Assembly (NCBI GenBank): GCA_045595445.1
Contig: JAZOAK010000006.1
Span: forward strand, 1 to 13,483
DNA length: 13,483 nt
DNA from: RGIG3009 sp045595445
GTDB taxonomy: Bacteria > Bacillota > Clostridia > Oscillospirales > Acutalibacteraceae
Direction of reading: 5' to 3'
The notes below the pieces were generated by a model. It was not told the origin of the DNA. It saw nothing but the letters and a program-made list of their open reading frames with translations, and did not search any database. The translations under genes were made by a program, and so were the position numbers. Each line of letters opens with the position of its first letter. Within the stretch, counting starts at the first letter, position 1. Shown here piece by piece: positions 3,869 through 11,723 of the stretch.

Positions 3869-6030
3869 CATTTGGCGAAAATTTTGAAAGAGCAAAAAAC
3901 GGGCAATATTACACAAAAGATAATTTGTCCGCTTTTTTGTCGGCCGTCGGTACGTTGGAATTGTGCGGCGGCAAAATTAAATATTACAATGTTCCTGCGT
4001 CATTTGACATTGAAACGACGTCGTTTCGTTTTGGTGAAATGCCGTGCGGTACAATGTATTGTTTTTCTTTTTGTCTTAACGGCGCAGTGTATTTTGGCCG
4101 TGCATATGATGATTTATTGTTATTGACGGACACGTTGACAGATTATTATAACTTAAGTGACACGCGCCGGTTGCGGGTGTATGATAGGAATTTAGGGTTT
4201 GAGTTTCAATTTATCCGGCACTGGTTTAATTTTATAGACGTATTTGCGCGACAGCCGCGCGAACCGATGCGCGCACGCACAGATGGCGGCATTGAATTTT
4301 CGTGTTCGCAAGTGCTCACAAACCAAAGTTTGAAAGCGACAGCGAAAGACTTAATTGAATATAAAATTGAGAAACTCTCCGGCGAATTAGATTATCGACA
4401 GTTGCGGCATAGCGAAACGCCGATGACAGAACGCGAAATACAATACAGTTTGAACGACGTCCTAATTGACGCTTCACTGATCAACGACCGCATAAAAAGT
4501 GACGGCAACATTGCCCGCATACCATTGACGGCGACCGGCTACACGCGCAGGCTTTGCCGCAACGCCTGTTTGCCGCACCGCGACAAAAGGCGATGGAAGT
4601 ATGCACGAAATATTGCGCGATTGACGCTTACTGTCTCCGAATATTTATGCGCTTTGCAAGCATTTGCCGGCGGCTATTGTCACGCTTCGCCGCTGTCGTG
4701 CGGTGCTGTTTTGGAATATGTGGCAAGTGTTGATTGGACGTCGGCATATCCGGCCGCAATGGTATGTGAAAAGGAATACCCCGTATCAAAGGGAATTGAA
4801 ATTGACCCACGCAAAAATATTTCACGTGAAGCATTGATACAAAAAGCGCGTGAATTTGCGTTTATTGGGTCCTTTGAATTTTACGACATTGACAGCAAAA
4901 CCGAAGTTGACTATTACATATCAAAAAGCAAGACGCACAATGCACGCGGCATTGAAGAATTTAACGGGCGCATTGCGTCGGCCGAATTTATACAGATATG
5001 TTTAACACATTTAGATTTTTTAACTATTTTAGAGAATTACAACATTGGCAAAATTCGCGTGTTGCGATTATGGCAATACCGCAAAGGTTATTTACCGAAA
5101 GAAATAATTGAAACTGTTTTGTTGCAATACGGAAAGAAAACAAAATTAAAAGACGTTGCCGGAATGGAAGCGGAATATTTGAACGGAAAGCGTGACACAA
5201 ACTGCATTTACGGAATGTTAGTTACACAGTTAAACCGGCCCGAAGTGGAATACAACGCGGAAACGGGCAAATGGCAAATTGTGCCGGTGAACACGGCCGA
5301 AGTTATTGAAAAATATAATAACGATCAAAACCGCTTTATTTCGTACTTGTGGGGCATTATGGTGACGGCAATATGCCGGCGCAATTTGTGGCAGATGATA
5401 AACGAATGCGGCACAGACTATCACTATAGTGACACGGACAGCGGCAAAATAACAAACTTCTGTAGACATAAAGAATACTTTCACAATTACAACAAAGAGA
5501 TTGATCGCAAAATGAAAGAAGCGGCCGACGCCGTCGGCTTTGATTTTGAATTGACGCGGCCTGAAACTATAAAGGGGGTCAAAAAACCGCTTGGGCAATG
5601 GGATTTTGAAGGCGTTTACCGCAAAGCAAAATTTTTGAACGCAAAACGATATATCTATATAAAGGACAACGAACTGCACGTTACAATTGCCGGCACGGGC
5701 AAGGAAAGCACGGCGAAATGGTTAATGGCAAAATACAAGACGTTTGACGCGGTTTTTGAAGCATTCGACGATGGTTTGACTATTGACGGCGAACTGCGCG
5801 ACGAAAACGACAAAATAGTCGGCGGCACAGGCAAACTGACGCACGTATATAATGATGAAGAGTTTACAGTTGAACTGACGGACTACACAGGCCGCACGGC
5901 AGTTTGTCACGAAAAATCAAGCGTGTATCTTGAGCCGTGCAATTATGCAATTGGCTTTACAGGCGCGTTTCTTGATTTTTTGCACAAACTAAATAATAAA
6001 CTCGTGGCAACGGAATATATACCGATTTAA
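3865..6030 (+). CDS. Protein-primed family B DNA polymerase
   Basis: Replicative polymerase (721 aa; phi29 about 572). The exonuclease motifs are visible: Exo I SFDIETTSF (Asp48, Glu50); Exo II NLGFEFQFI at 109-117, with Glu113 where phi29 has Asp; Exo III YSLND at 194-198. The polymerase motifs are also complete: A, VDWTSAYP with Asp290; B, KRDTNCIYG at 442-450 (the usual Kx3NSxYG with Ser to Cys); C, YSDTDS at 521-526; and KRY at 594-596. The spacer between motifs A and B includes the region where the TPR1 insertion of protein-primed enzymes lies. About 120 residues follow KxY, forming the thumb and an extended C-terminus. Translation is coupled to the terminal-protein gene by the ATGA overlap. 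The enzyme would extend from the terminal protein at both inverted repeats by strand displacement, without RNA primers. Confidence 0.97.
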   Translation: MTFGENFERAKNGQYYTKDNLSAFLSAVGTLELCGGKIKYYNVPASFDIETTSFRFGEMPCGTMYCFSFCLNGAVYFGRAYDDLLLLTDTLTDYYNLSDTRRLRVYDRNLGFEFQFIRHWFNFIDVFARQPREPMRARTDGGIEFSCSQVLTNQSLKATAKDLIEYKIEKLSGELDYRQLRHSETPMTEREIQYSLNDVLIDASLINDRIKSDGNIARIPLTATGYTRRLCRNACLPHRDKRRWKYARNIARLTLTVSEYLCALQAFAGGYCHASPLSCGAVLEYVASVDWTSAYPAAMVCEKEYPVSKGIEIDPRKNISREALIQKAREFAFIGSFEFYDIDSKTEVDYYISKSKTHNARGIEEFNGRIASAEFIQICLTHLDFLTILENYNIGKIRVLRLWQYRKGYLPKEIIETVLLQYGKKTKLKDVAGMEAEYLNGKRDTNCIYGMLVTQLNRPEVEYNAETGKWQIVPVNTAEVIEKYNNDQNRFISYLWGIMVTAICRRNLWQMINECGTDYHYSDTDSGKITNFCRHKEYFHNYNKEIDRKMKEAADAVGFDFELTRPETIKGVKKPLGQWDFEGVYRKAKFLNAKRYIYIKDNELHVTIAGTGKESTAKWLMAKYKTFDAVFEAFDDGLTIDGELRDENDKIVGGTGKLTHVYNDEEFTVELTDYTGRTAVCHEKSSVYLEPCNYAIGFTGAFLDFLHKLNNKLVATEYIPI

Positions 6031-6032
6031 CG

Positions 6033-6061
6033 TGCAAAAACGCTCCCGTATATGTTATAAT
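6033..6061 (+). promoter_or_regulatory. Candidate late promoter with extended -10
   Basis: TGTTATAAT (6053-6061) is a perfect extended -10. At 17 bases upstream there is only a weak -35 (TGCAAA, 6033-6038), which an extended -10 can tolerate or an activator could help. Predicted start is near 6068, inside the GGGGG run, so the transcript would begin with the binding site of the tail gene at 6080. It stands exactly at the border between replication and structural genes. Confidence 0.55.
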
Positions 6062-6073
6062 TATACGGGGGTG
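6041..6073 (+). promoter_or_regulatory. Hairpin hiding the ribosome binding site of the first late gene
   Basis: Positions 6041-6052 (CGCTCCCGTATA) pair with 6062-6073 (TATACGGGGGTG) over 12 base pairs with two G-U pairs. The 9-base loop is exactly the extended -10 TGTTATAAT. The 3' arm contains GGGGGTG, the binding site for the ATG at 6080. RNA arriving from upstream would fold and block this site. RNA started near 6068 lacks the 5' arm and cannot fold. No T-run follows, so it is not a classical terminator. Confidence 0.6.
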
Positions 6074-6079
6074 TATTAA

Positions 6080-7594
6080 ATGCTACATTTAACACTTTAT
6101 AACTACAGCGACGCTATAAAGCGCGTGAACAAAACTGCATATTTGGGGACAGGTACAGCAAAGACAGGTGATCAGTTTGAAAACGACCAATCATTGCTTG
6201 ATCTGTCCATAATTATTGATAATAGCACCGCTCCAACATATAACTATTGTCACATTCAAGAGCTTAACCGATATTATTTCATTGAAAATGTAGTGTGGCT
6301 TGGCGGTAATGCTTGGCAGTTAGATTTACACGTGGACGTGCTTTTTACGTACTATTCAAAATTCACAACAATGAACGCGCTTGTTGCATATTCCACAAGC
6401 GGCAGTGCGCTTGAATATGATCCGCGCATAAACTACGTTGATCAACCCGTTGTGACGCGTACAGTCGGCAATTTGTACCCGAATTTTTTACTTGATCAAT
6501 CAGCGACAAACAGCTACACGGCTGACCCGTTCGTTATGATACGTTATTACGATTTACCGCCGCGCACTGCCGGCGGCGTCAATCATGACAACGAAACAAC
6601 AATCGGGTGTGCGTTCATGTCGCTTGCGACGTTTAACGCGTTCATAGATAGATATTTGGATAATAACATACTTGACGAAAACAAACGCGTTGACTTTGGC
6701 AGTAAAATAATTGATGTCACAAATGTTTATTTTTTAAGTCAATACAGATTATCACAGGCAACAACGGGCCAAAGTGATTTGACGATACGAACGCCAAAAT
6801 ACCCCGCCGGCTTGACTGTTTCACTATCCGGCGCGGGCGTTGGCAATATTTATGTTATAAACACGCCGGCCGCTGTCGGGGCGTTGGGTTATGCACTCGT
6901 ACAGGGCGGCACGATTGCCGCGGCTACAAATTGGGACGTTAACGGGCAGTATATTACAAAAATACCATATATCGGGGAATGCAGTTTTATACCGGCAGAA
7001 GCGGGCATTAAGACCGCCGGGACGATTTACTACACAGTTGCGATTGACCCGTACAACGCGCAATATGTGATAACTCCGACAGACAAAAGCGACGGCACAG
7101 GCGTTTGGTATTTTGAAAATACACAGCATATAAACATAAAGACGTCAAACGCGTTTCCTGTCGATTTATCCGTCGATAACGCGTCATTAAAGAAAATACA
7201 ATTGACGTTGGGCGGCATTGTTAGACTTCGCGACGTTGATAAAAGCGGCGCGGCCGGTTGGGGTGTGGCGGCACTCGGTGACTATATGGCCGGCAAGCAG
7301 GCCGACGCAAGCGAAGCGGCACACTATAAATATACGGGCGAATTTGCGGGCGCGGCAGAATGGACACCAGCAGACACAAAACGGCTTGTTAACACTTCTG
7401 TTATTGTGCCGCCGGACACTAACAACGCGGCTTATTGGTCGGCCTATGGCAAGCCGGATCACGAAATGCGTTATTTGTACGATTTAACAGGCTATGCACA
7501 AATCGAACAAGCACATATGCGTTATATGGACACGGCGACAAAAACGGAAATTGACGAACTTGAAGCGCTCTTAAAACAGGGGGTTATATTTTAA
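6080..7594 (+). CDS. Tail knob / tail tube protein, phi29 gp9-like
   Basis: A 504-aa structural protein (phi29 gp9: 599 aa), probably the distal tail tube that contacts the cell. Support comes from the N-terminal block at residues 54-95, NYCHIQELNRYYFIENVVWL and then WQLDLHVDVLFTYYSKF. This is the conserved pattern 'R-Y-Y-F/I ... W ... L ... DVL-T' of gp9-type tail proteins. The middle (RYYDLPPRTAGGVNHD, many Gly, Thr and Asn) fits a beta-rich tube protein. The C-terminal helix ends in TEIDELEALLKQGVIF. GGGGGTG precedes the ATG within the hairpin at 6041-6073. Its stop overlaps the ATPase start (TAATG). As first late gene it depends directly on the hairpin-promoter. Confidence 0.8.
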   Translation: MLHLTLYNYSDAIKRVNKTAYLGTGTAKTGDQFENDQSLLDLSIIIDNSTAPTYNYCHIQELNRYYFIENVVWLGGNAWQLDLHVDVLFTYYSKFTTMNALVAYSTSGSALEYDPRINYVDQPVVTRTVGNLYPNFLLDQSATNSYTADPFVMIRYYDLPPRTAGGVNHDNETTIGCAFMSLATFNAFIDRYLDNNILDENKRVDFGSKIIDVTNVYFLSQYRLSQATTGQSDLTIRTPKYPAGLTVSLSGAGVGNIYVINTPAAVGALGYALVQGGTIAAATNWDVNGQYITKIPYIGECSFIPAEAGIKTAGTIYYTVAIDPYNAQYVITPTDKSDGTGVWYFENTQHINIKTSNAFPVDLSVDNASLKKIQLTLGGIVRLRDVDKSGAAGWGVAALGDYMAGKQADASEAAHYKYTGEFAGAAEWTPADTKRLVNTSVIVPPDTNNAAYWSAYGKPDHEMRYLYDLTGYAQIEQAHMRYMDTATKTEIDELEALLKQGVIF

Positions 7595-8748
7595 TGGCAA
7601 CAAAGAAAATAAAAGAAACGCCCGAATACTATTCACTTGAGCCGATTGAAAAAATAAACGCGGTTTATAATATTATTTTCGGCGTGCGGTCGTTTGGGAA
7701 AACTTACGCACTTATTGACAAATTTTTACTTGAGTACTGGAACGGCCGCAAGACTCACGAATTAAAACAGGCCGCATATATCCGCCGTTATGACGACGCA
7801 TTAAAAAGCAAGTTTGCTGGTTCTGTTATGGACACTGTAATTTGTAACGGACACGGCAAAAACCGCATTGCCGAAATTACAAACGGCGAATTTGACACGG
7901 CTATATATAAAAACGGCGCGTGGACACTGGCAAAGTATGATCATAAAACGGGATTGACAAAGGCAGACAACAACCCGTTTATGCTCGCGTTTGCTCTTAA
8001 TACGTGGGACAAGATGAAAGGCGGCGCGTATCCATACGTTACAAACATATGGTTTGAAGAATTCATTGAAGTATCAACAAAGCCGTATTTGAAGAACGAA
8101 TTTGCAATTTTTTTAAACGTCGTTTCCACAATTGCCCGACGCCGTGACGTGCGTATTTGGCTGACCGGCAACACGATCAATATCTATTGCCCATATTTTA
8201 AAAATATGGGACTTAAAAATGTAAAGACGATGAAAGCCGGACAAATTGACGTTTACAGCATAGGCAAAACAGACCGCAAGATTGCCGTCGAAATGACATA
8301 CGACACGCCACAGTATAAGGAAAGCCGGAAAAATAACGCATACTTGTTCGCGTTTGAAGAACCGCGCCTGCAGATGCTTACAAAATCGCAATGGGAATTG
8401 GGCGCGTATCCGCTCGTTGAAGATGAAATAAAACAAGCCGATATTTGCGGGCGGTTTTTCATCAGTTTCGATGATGAATTATATTGCGGGGAGATCGTGA
8501 GCAACGACGACGCGTTCATTTATATACACACGCACAATGACCCGTTAAGGCCGCCGGAAGATTGCGAACTGTACTATACGCCGGAATACAGTACAAAAAT
8601 GAATTATCGGCGCAGAATTGACCGGCCGCAGACCGACGCGGAAAAAGTTATTTATGATTTATTCCGGCTTGAAAAAATCGTTTACGACAGCAACGCGACG
8701 GGCAACGCGATCGAAAACTATCTTAAAGCAACAAAGGGGGTTGCATAA
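7594..8748 (+). CDS. DNA packaging ATPase, phi29 gp16-like
   Basis: Motor that drives DNA into the prohead (384 aa; phi29 gp16: 332 aa). Walker A is visible at residues 30-37 in IIFGVRSFGKTYALI (GxRxxGKT, the gp16 variant). Walker B is at 152-156 in NIWFEEFIEV; most relatives have DE here, so Asp is replaced by Glu while the catalytic Glu is kept. A conserved basic stretch, AYIRRYDDALK, lies at 61-71. An RNase H-like C-terminal domain is expected from the family but is not evident to me. CAGGGGGT lies upstream and the start overlaps the tail gene stop by one base. In phi29 this motor works with a packaging RNA; see the RNA at 1017-1111. Confidence 0.92.
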   Translation: MATKKIKETPEYYSLEPIEKINAVYNIIFGVRSFGKTYALIDKFLLEYWNGRKTHELKQAAYIRRYDDALKSKFAGSVMDTVICNGHGKNRIAEITNGEFDTAIYKNGAWTLAKYDHKTGLTKADNNPFMLAFALNTWDKMKGGAYPYVTNIWFEEFIEVSTKPYLKNEFAIFLNVVSTIARRRDVRIWLTGNTINIYCPYFKNMGLKNVKTMKAGQIDVYSIGKTDRKIAVEMTYDTPQYKESRKNNAYLFAFEEPRLQMLTKSQWELGAYPLVEDEIKQADICGRFFISFDDELYCGEIVSNDDAFIYIHTHNDPLRPPEDCELYYTPEYSTKMNYRRRIDRPQTDAEKVIYDLFRLEKIVYDSNATGNAIENYLKATKGVA

Positions 8749-8750
8749 CA

Positions 8751-9740
8751 ATGTATGATCTAATTGACGATTTAGAATTTAAGACCGCAACAAGCGTTTT
8801 TGCCGGCTTTGATATTGATATAATGCGACATATCGAAAAGCGGTACAAAGAGCAGTTGCGAAATAAAATTGCGAAGTTTTCGCAGATATTTAAATTGACC
8901 GGCGGCACGTCCACAATTAAAAATTGGCGGCTGAAACAATTTTTACTGCTCTGTGGTATCGGTGCGTTCGCGCCATATGAGGACGGCAAACTGTATTTTT
9001 TACTTGGCAATTTGGGCGGCGAACAAGATCATAATTTTTTGCCCACAGAATTTGTGTTTTCTAATCCACATATGCCAAACAAGAAAACGTGGTCGGGTAA
9101 CTTGAAAATTGGCGAAGAATGCGTTGTCGCAAAAAACACAAGCACATATGCGGGTATACTGTCAATACTGCGTAAACACACATTTTCGCAGGTGCAGACC
9201 GATCTGTCGTTTTATTTGGCTATTATTTCGTCACGTATGGTGAACGCGGCCGTTGCCGGTCGGGACGCCGAAAAAATTGCCGTTGATTTAATGTTTGAAG
9301 ATATAGAGCGCGGAATACTAAAGGCCGTGACCGATAAAAACGTGCTTCAGCAGTTAAAGGCAATGCCATACGGCGGCAACGCGGGCGTCATAAAAGAATA
9401 TATTGAATTTATGCAATATGACAAAGCCGCCGAATGCAACGAATTGGGACTTGCGGCAAACTGGAACGCGAAACGGGAAAGTATTACCGGCGCGGAAACA
9501 CTTTTAAATGACGACGCAACACATCCGTTTGTTGACGATATGTTTGAGACGTGGCAAGAATGGATTGAGGAAGTAAATGAAAAATACGGCGCAATGCTCG
9601 ACAACGGCCCGTACAAACTTGACTGGTCGTCTGCGTGGAAAGTAAATAAAGAACAGCAGGACGCGGCAGTTGACGCAATGGAAAATGGCGAAAAACCGGC
9701 AGAAGAGAAAGGCGGGGATGAAAATGTTGAGACTGATTGA
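8751..9740 (+). CDS. Portal / upper collar connector, phi29 gp10-like
   Basis: Forms the ring through which DNA enters and to which the tail attaches (329 aa; phi29 gp10: 309 aa). Matching the family plan are an N-terminal helical part with NWRLKQFLLLCGIGAFAPYE (58-77), a central block VFSNPHMPNKK ... GEECVVAKNTSTYAGILSIL (102-140), and a C-terminal LGLAANWNAKRESITGAE followed by the helix FETWQEWIEEVNEKYGAML. The last is the counterpart of the phi29 'KKERMVTDEV ... INELYG' region. The tail is acidic and probably disordered (GEKPAEEKGGDENVETD). AAGGGGG precedes the ATG. Its last 23 bases overlap the lower-collar gene. Confidence 0.88.
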   Translation: MYDLIDDLEFKTATSVFAGFDIDIMRHIEKRYKEQLRNKIAKFSQIFKLTGGTSTIKNWRLKQFLLLCGIGAFAPYEDGKLYFLLGNLGGEQDHNFLPTEFVFSNPHMPNKKTWSGNLKIGEECVVAKNTSTYAGILSILRKHTFSQVQTDLSFYLAIISSRMVNAAVAGRDAEKIAVDLMFEDIERGILKAVTDKNVLQQLKAMPYGGNAGVIKEYIEFMQYDKAAECNELGLAANWNAKRESITGAETLLNDDATHPFVDDMFETWQEWIEEVNEKYGAMLDNGPYKLDWSSAWKVNKEQQDAAVDAMENGEKPAEEKGGDENVETD

Positions 9741-10413
9741 TTATTTCGTATCGTGGCGGGGCAACGGAATTTTTAAAAATTTAGGGAACTGGACGCCGTG
9801 GGCAAATGACCCGAATATATCTGTTTCCGCGCTTGACTGGGAATATTTCGGCAATAGAAGCGGCTATAAATGCCCGTCGCCGTTGCTCGTTAAAATACTG
9901 CCGCCGTACCGCGTGTTGTCGGTCGAACAGATAGAAGAAATTGCGGAAGTTATACGCACACTGTTTCAAGAGAAATGGACGAAATTATATAACGCGTTTA
10001 ATCTCAATTATAAAATCGGCGACAATGTTGACGTCATCGAAACGGACAGCAATACACAGCATAAGGCCGGAAAAAATGAAGAAAACGGCAATGCCGACAG
10101 CAAAGTAAATTCAACCGGCACAAACACAAACAGCGTTGCGCCATTTGGTGCGGCCGCTGATACGTTCGTTGAGCTGTCGAAGCAATCAGCCGCGGCAGAA
10201 ACAAGCGGCACTTCAACATATAATAAGACGTACCGAAAAAGCGAAAACGACGATTGGCAGACCGACGACAGAACAAAAACATTAAAGGGTAAAACCGGCG
10301 GCGTGGACTATACAAAAGCCGTAGAAAGCGAAATTGCGTTGCGGCAAAAGGCATTTTTTGATATAATTATGGGGGACATTGATAGCGTTCTCACAATTCC
10401 ATATTGGGGGTGA
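9718..10413 (+). CDS. Lower collar / tail connector, phi29 gp11-like
   Basis: About 231 aa (phi29 gp11: 293 aa). The start is taken at 9718, or 9724 two codons later, after GAAAGG at 9707-9712; an ATG at 9670 lies deep inside the portal gene without a binding site. The N-terminal part (MLRLIDYFVSWRGNGIFKNL) and the helix VEQIEEIAEVIRTLFQEKW fit gp11. The middle is a low-complexity Ser/Thr/Asn/Gly stretch (NSTGTNTNSVAPFG), a recurrent trait of lower-collar proteins in this group, and the C-terminal helix is AVESEIALRQKAFFDIIMGD. Position directly after the connector agrees with the phi29 order gp10-gp11. The ending IPYWG is encoded by the binding site of the next gene. Confidence 0.78.
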   Translation: MKMLRLIDYFVSWRGNGIFKNLGNWTPWANDPNISVSALDWEYFGNRSGYKCPSPLLVKILPPYRVLSVEQIEEIAEVIRTLFQEKWTKLYNAFNLNYKIGDNVDVIETDSNTQHKAGKNEENGNADSKVNSTGTNTNSVAPFGAAADTFVELSKQSAAAETSGTSTYNKTYRKSENDDWQTDDRTKTLKGKTGGVDYTKAVESEIALRQKAFFDIIMGDIDSVLTIPYWG

Positions 10414-10417
10414 TTAT

Positions 10418-10903
10418 ATGTTTTGTTTAGGTAGATTATGGCTTGACCGCGGCGGCATTGCGCCGGAACTCAAAACCGACGATATGACACAGCCGGTTGG
10501 CGTCGGGCCGGACGGGCGATTGTGGACTAAACCCGCAACAGGCGGGGGCGATCAGCCGATAACGGGTACGGGGACACTTCGCGACGAATACGCAAGCGCG
10601 GACGCCGGAACGTATGATTATACGATACAGGGCAAATTGCTAACTGTTACGCTTCACGTACCGACTGCGCCGCAGTCTGTAGGTCTTGCACTCACACTTG
10701 TTGACTTGCCCGACGTTGAATTTGACAATCAGAACTTCAGCGTTGTCTATAACGAATTTAGCGTGGCGACAGTTACGGCAATGCGCGTGCAGTTTTACCA
10801 GTCTGGCGGTAAAACGTACGTTAACGCGCTTAATGCCGGCAACAGTTATGTTTCAAATTTGGTGAACGCAAACAATTATACGTTTACGATAAGAATTAAA
10901 TAA
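10418..10903 (+). CDS. Putative virion accessory / head-fibre-like protein, 161 aa
   Basis: GGGGGTGAT overlaps the stop of the lower-collar gene and fixes the ATG at 10418; an in-frame start at 10379 is unlikely. The N-terminus contains MTQPVGVGPDGRLWTKPA followed by a Gly-rich linker (GGGDQP). This 'TQPVGV..DG.LWT.P' block is, as far as I recall, a common N-terminal anchor of accessory virion proteins in Firmicutes phages. Residues about 50-161 look all-beta with Thr, Val and Asn (YDYTIQGKLLTVTLHVP, ending NNYTFTIRIK), as in a fibre or decoration domain. Phi29 has a head fibre (gp8.5) close to its capsid gene. The role is inferred; expression with capsid and tail genes is clear. Confidence 0.5.
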   Translation: MFCLGRLWLDRGGIAPELKTDDMTQPVGVGPDGRLWTKPATGGGDQPITGTGTLRDEYASADAGTYDYTIQGKLLTVTLHVPTAPQSVGLALTLVDLPDVEFDNQNFSVVYNEFSVATVTAMRVQFYQSGGKTYVNALNAGNSYVSNLVNANNYTFTIRIK

Positions 10904-10914
10904 GGGGTGATTAT

Positions 10915-11250
10915 ATGTTTGAAGAAAACGTTTATAGTGACCCGTGTTTAATACTGACGGGAACTGTTGAAAAGGTAAACAATAGATTTGTTTTCACTGT
11001 TGATCAATCATTCACTTATGATGATTTTAAAAAGGCAATTGAAACACGCATTATTAAAATACGATATATAGTGAATGACAACGACGCAAAAAATCTTTTT
11101 GGCTCGGTAACCATTGGCGATATTGTTGCATATCAAAATGCCCCATTTATAATGGTACGGCATTTCGCCACTTCCACAACGGGAATGGCAAATTATGGCT
11201 TGACACCTGATGCAAATAACAAATGGTCGGGTTATATACAAATAAGTTAA
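10915..11250 (+). CDS. Small putative structural protein, 111 aa
   Basis: AAGGGGTGAT (10903-10912) precedes the ATG. The protein starts MFEENVYSDPCLILTG, then has beta-rich segments (NRFVFTVDQSFTYDDFK, IGDIVAYQNAPFIMVRHF) and ends NNKWSGYIQIS. The motif SDPC-L-I-L near the N-terminus reappears as SDPC-V-V-L in the next gene, so the two may be diverged duplicates or share an attachment element. The DNA is more AT-rich than the flanking portal and capsid genes. No family is recognised; the place between collar and capsid genes suggests a virion component. Confidence 0.55.
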   Translation: MFEENVYSDPCLILTGTVEKVNNRFVFTVDQSFTYDDFKKAIETRIIKIRYIVNDNDAKNLFGSVTIGDIVAYQNAPFIMVRHFATSTTGMANYGLTPDANNKWSGYIQIS

Positions 11251-11268
11251 AAGAAAGGAATGGTACAA

Positions 11269-11706
11269 ATGGAACTTTATGAAATTAAAGAAAAAGTTGG
11301 TAGTGACCCTTGCGTTGTGCTTGACTTTGAGTTCAACGTTGAAGTTGATGGTGAAACCGGGATGATAATATTTCAGTCTATATTAAAAGAGTTTTCAACA
11401 GATGAAGAAGCAATGGCATTTAAAAATGGCTTTGTGGAACTTATTGAAAATTTAACTAAAACACGATTGGTGAGTTTTAGAATAACTGGAAACACAACAG
11501 ACCCTTTACTATCAAACATTAACACCAGTGTTTTGATAGTTTCAAATCTTGTATTCGGTACGGGAACTAATGCAGATTTTGGTCGCGGTATTGCATTTGT
11601 TGCAGATATACCTGGCGCGCCAGGAACTGATGTCAAAAGAGTCCCCATTGATACATTCATATACAACGGCAAAGTGTTTTTAGAAGGACAAACAGCAATT
11701 AATTAG
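11269..11706 (+). CDS. Putative structural protein, 145 aa
   Basis: The start at 11269 is chosen because AGAAAGGA (11252-11259) is well spaced from it; an ATG at 11260 would touch the binding site. The protein begins MELYEIKEKVGSDPCVVLDF, has the alternation FNVEVDGETGMIIFQSILKE, a helix (TDEEAMAFKNGFVELIENL), and a Gly/Pro-rich end (DIPGAPGTDVKRVP) closing with FIYNGKVFLEGQTAIN. It shares the SDPC segment with the gene before it. No family is recognised. It lies directly before the capsid gene, where phi29 has scaffold and fibre genes, but it is not evidently a scaffold. Confidence 0.55.
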   Translation: MELYEIKEKVGSDPCVVLDFEFNVEVDGETGMIIFQSILKEFSTDEEAMAFKNGFVELIENLTKTRLVSFRITGNTTDPLLSNINTSVLIVSNLVFGTGTNADFGRGIAFVADIPGAPGTDVKRVPIDTFIYNGKVFLEGQTAIN

Positions 11707-11723
11707 AAAGGAATGATTAAATT

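Noticed and set aside
5230..5679. Long minus-strand open frame (149 codons) inside the polymerase gene.
   Set aside because: It lies opposite a gene with complete catalytic motifs and shows no binding site or recognisable domain; it is a shadow of the codon pattern on the other strand.
6041..6073. The strong hairpin as a transcription terminator after the polymerase gene.
   Set aside because: No T-run follows the stem, and the 3' arm is the binding site of the next gene.
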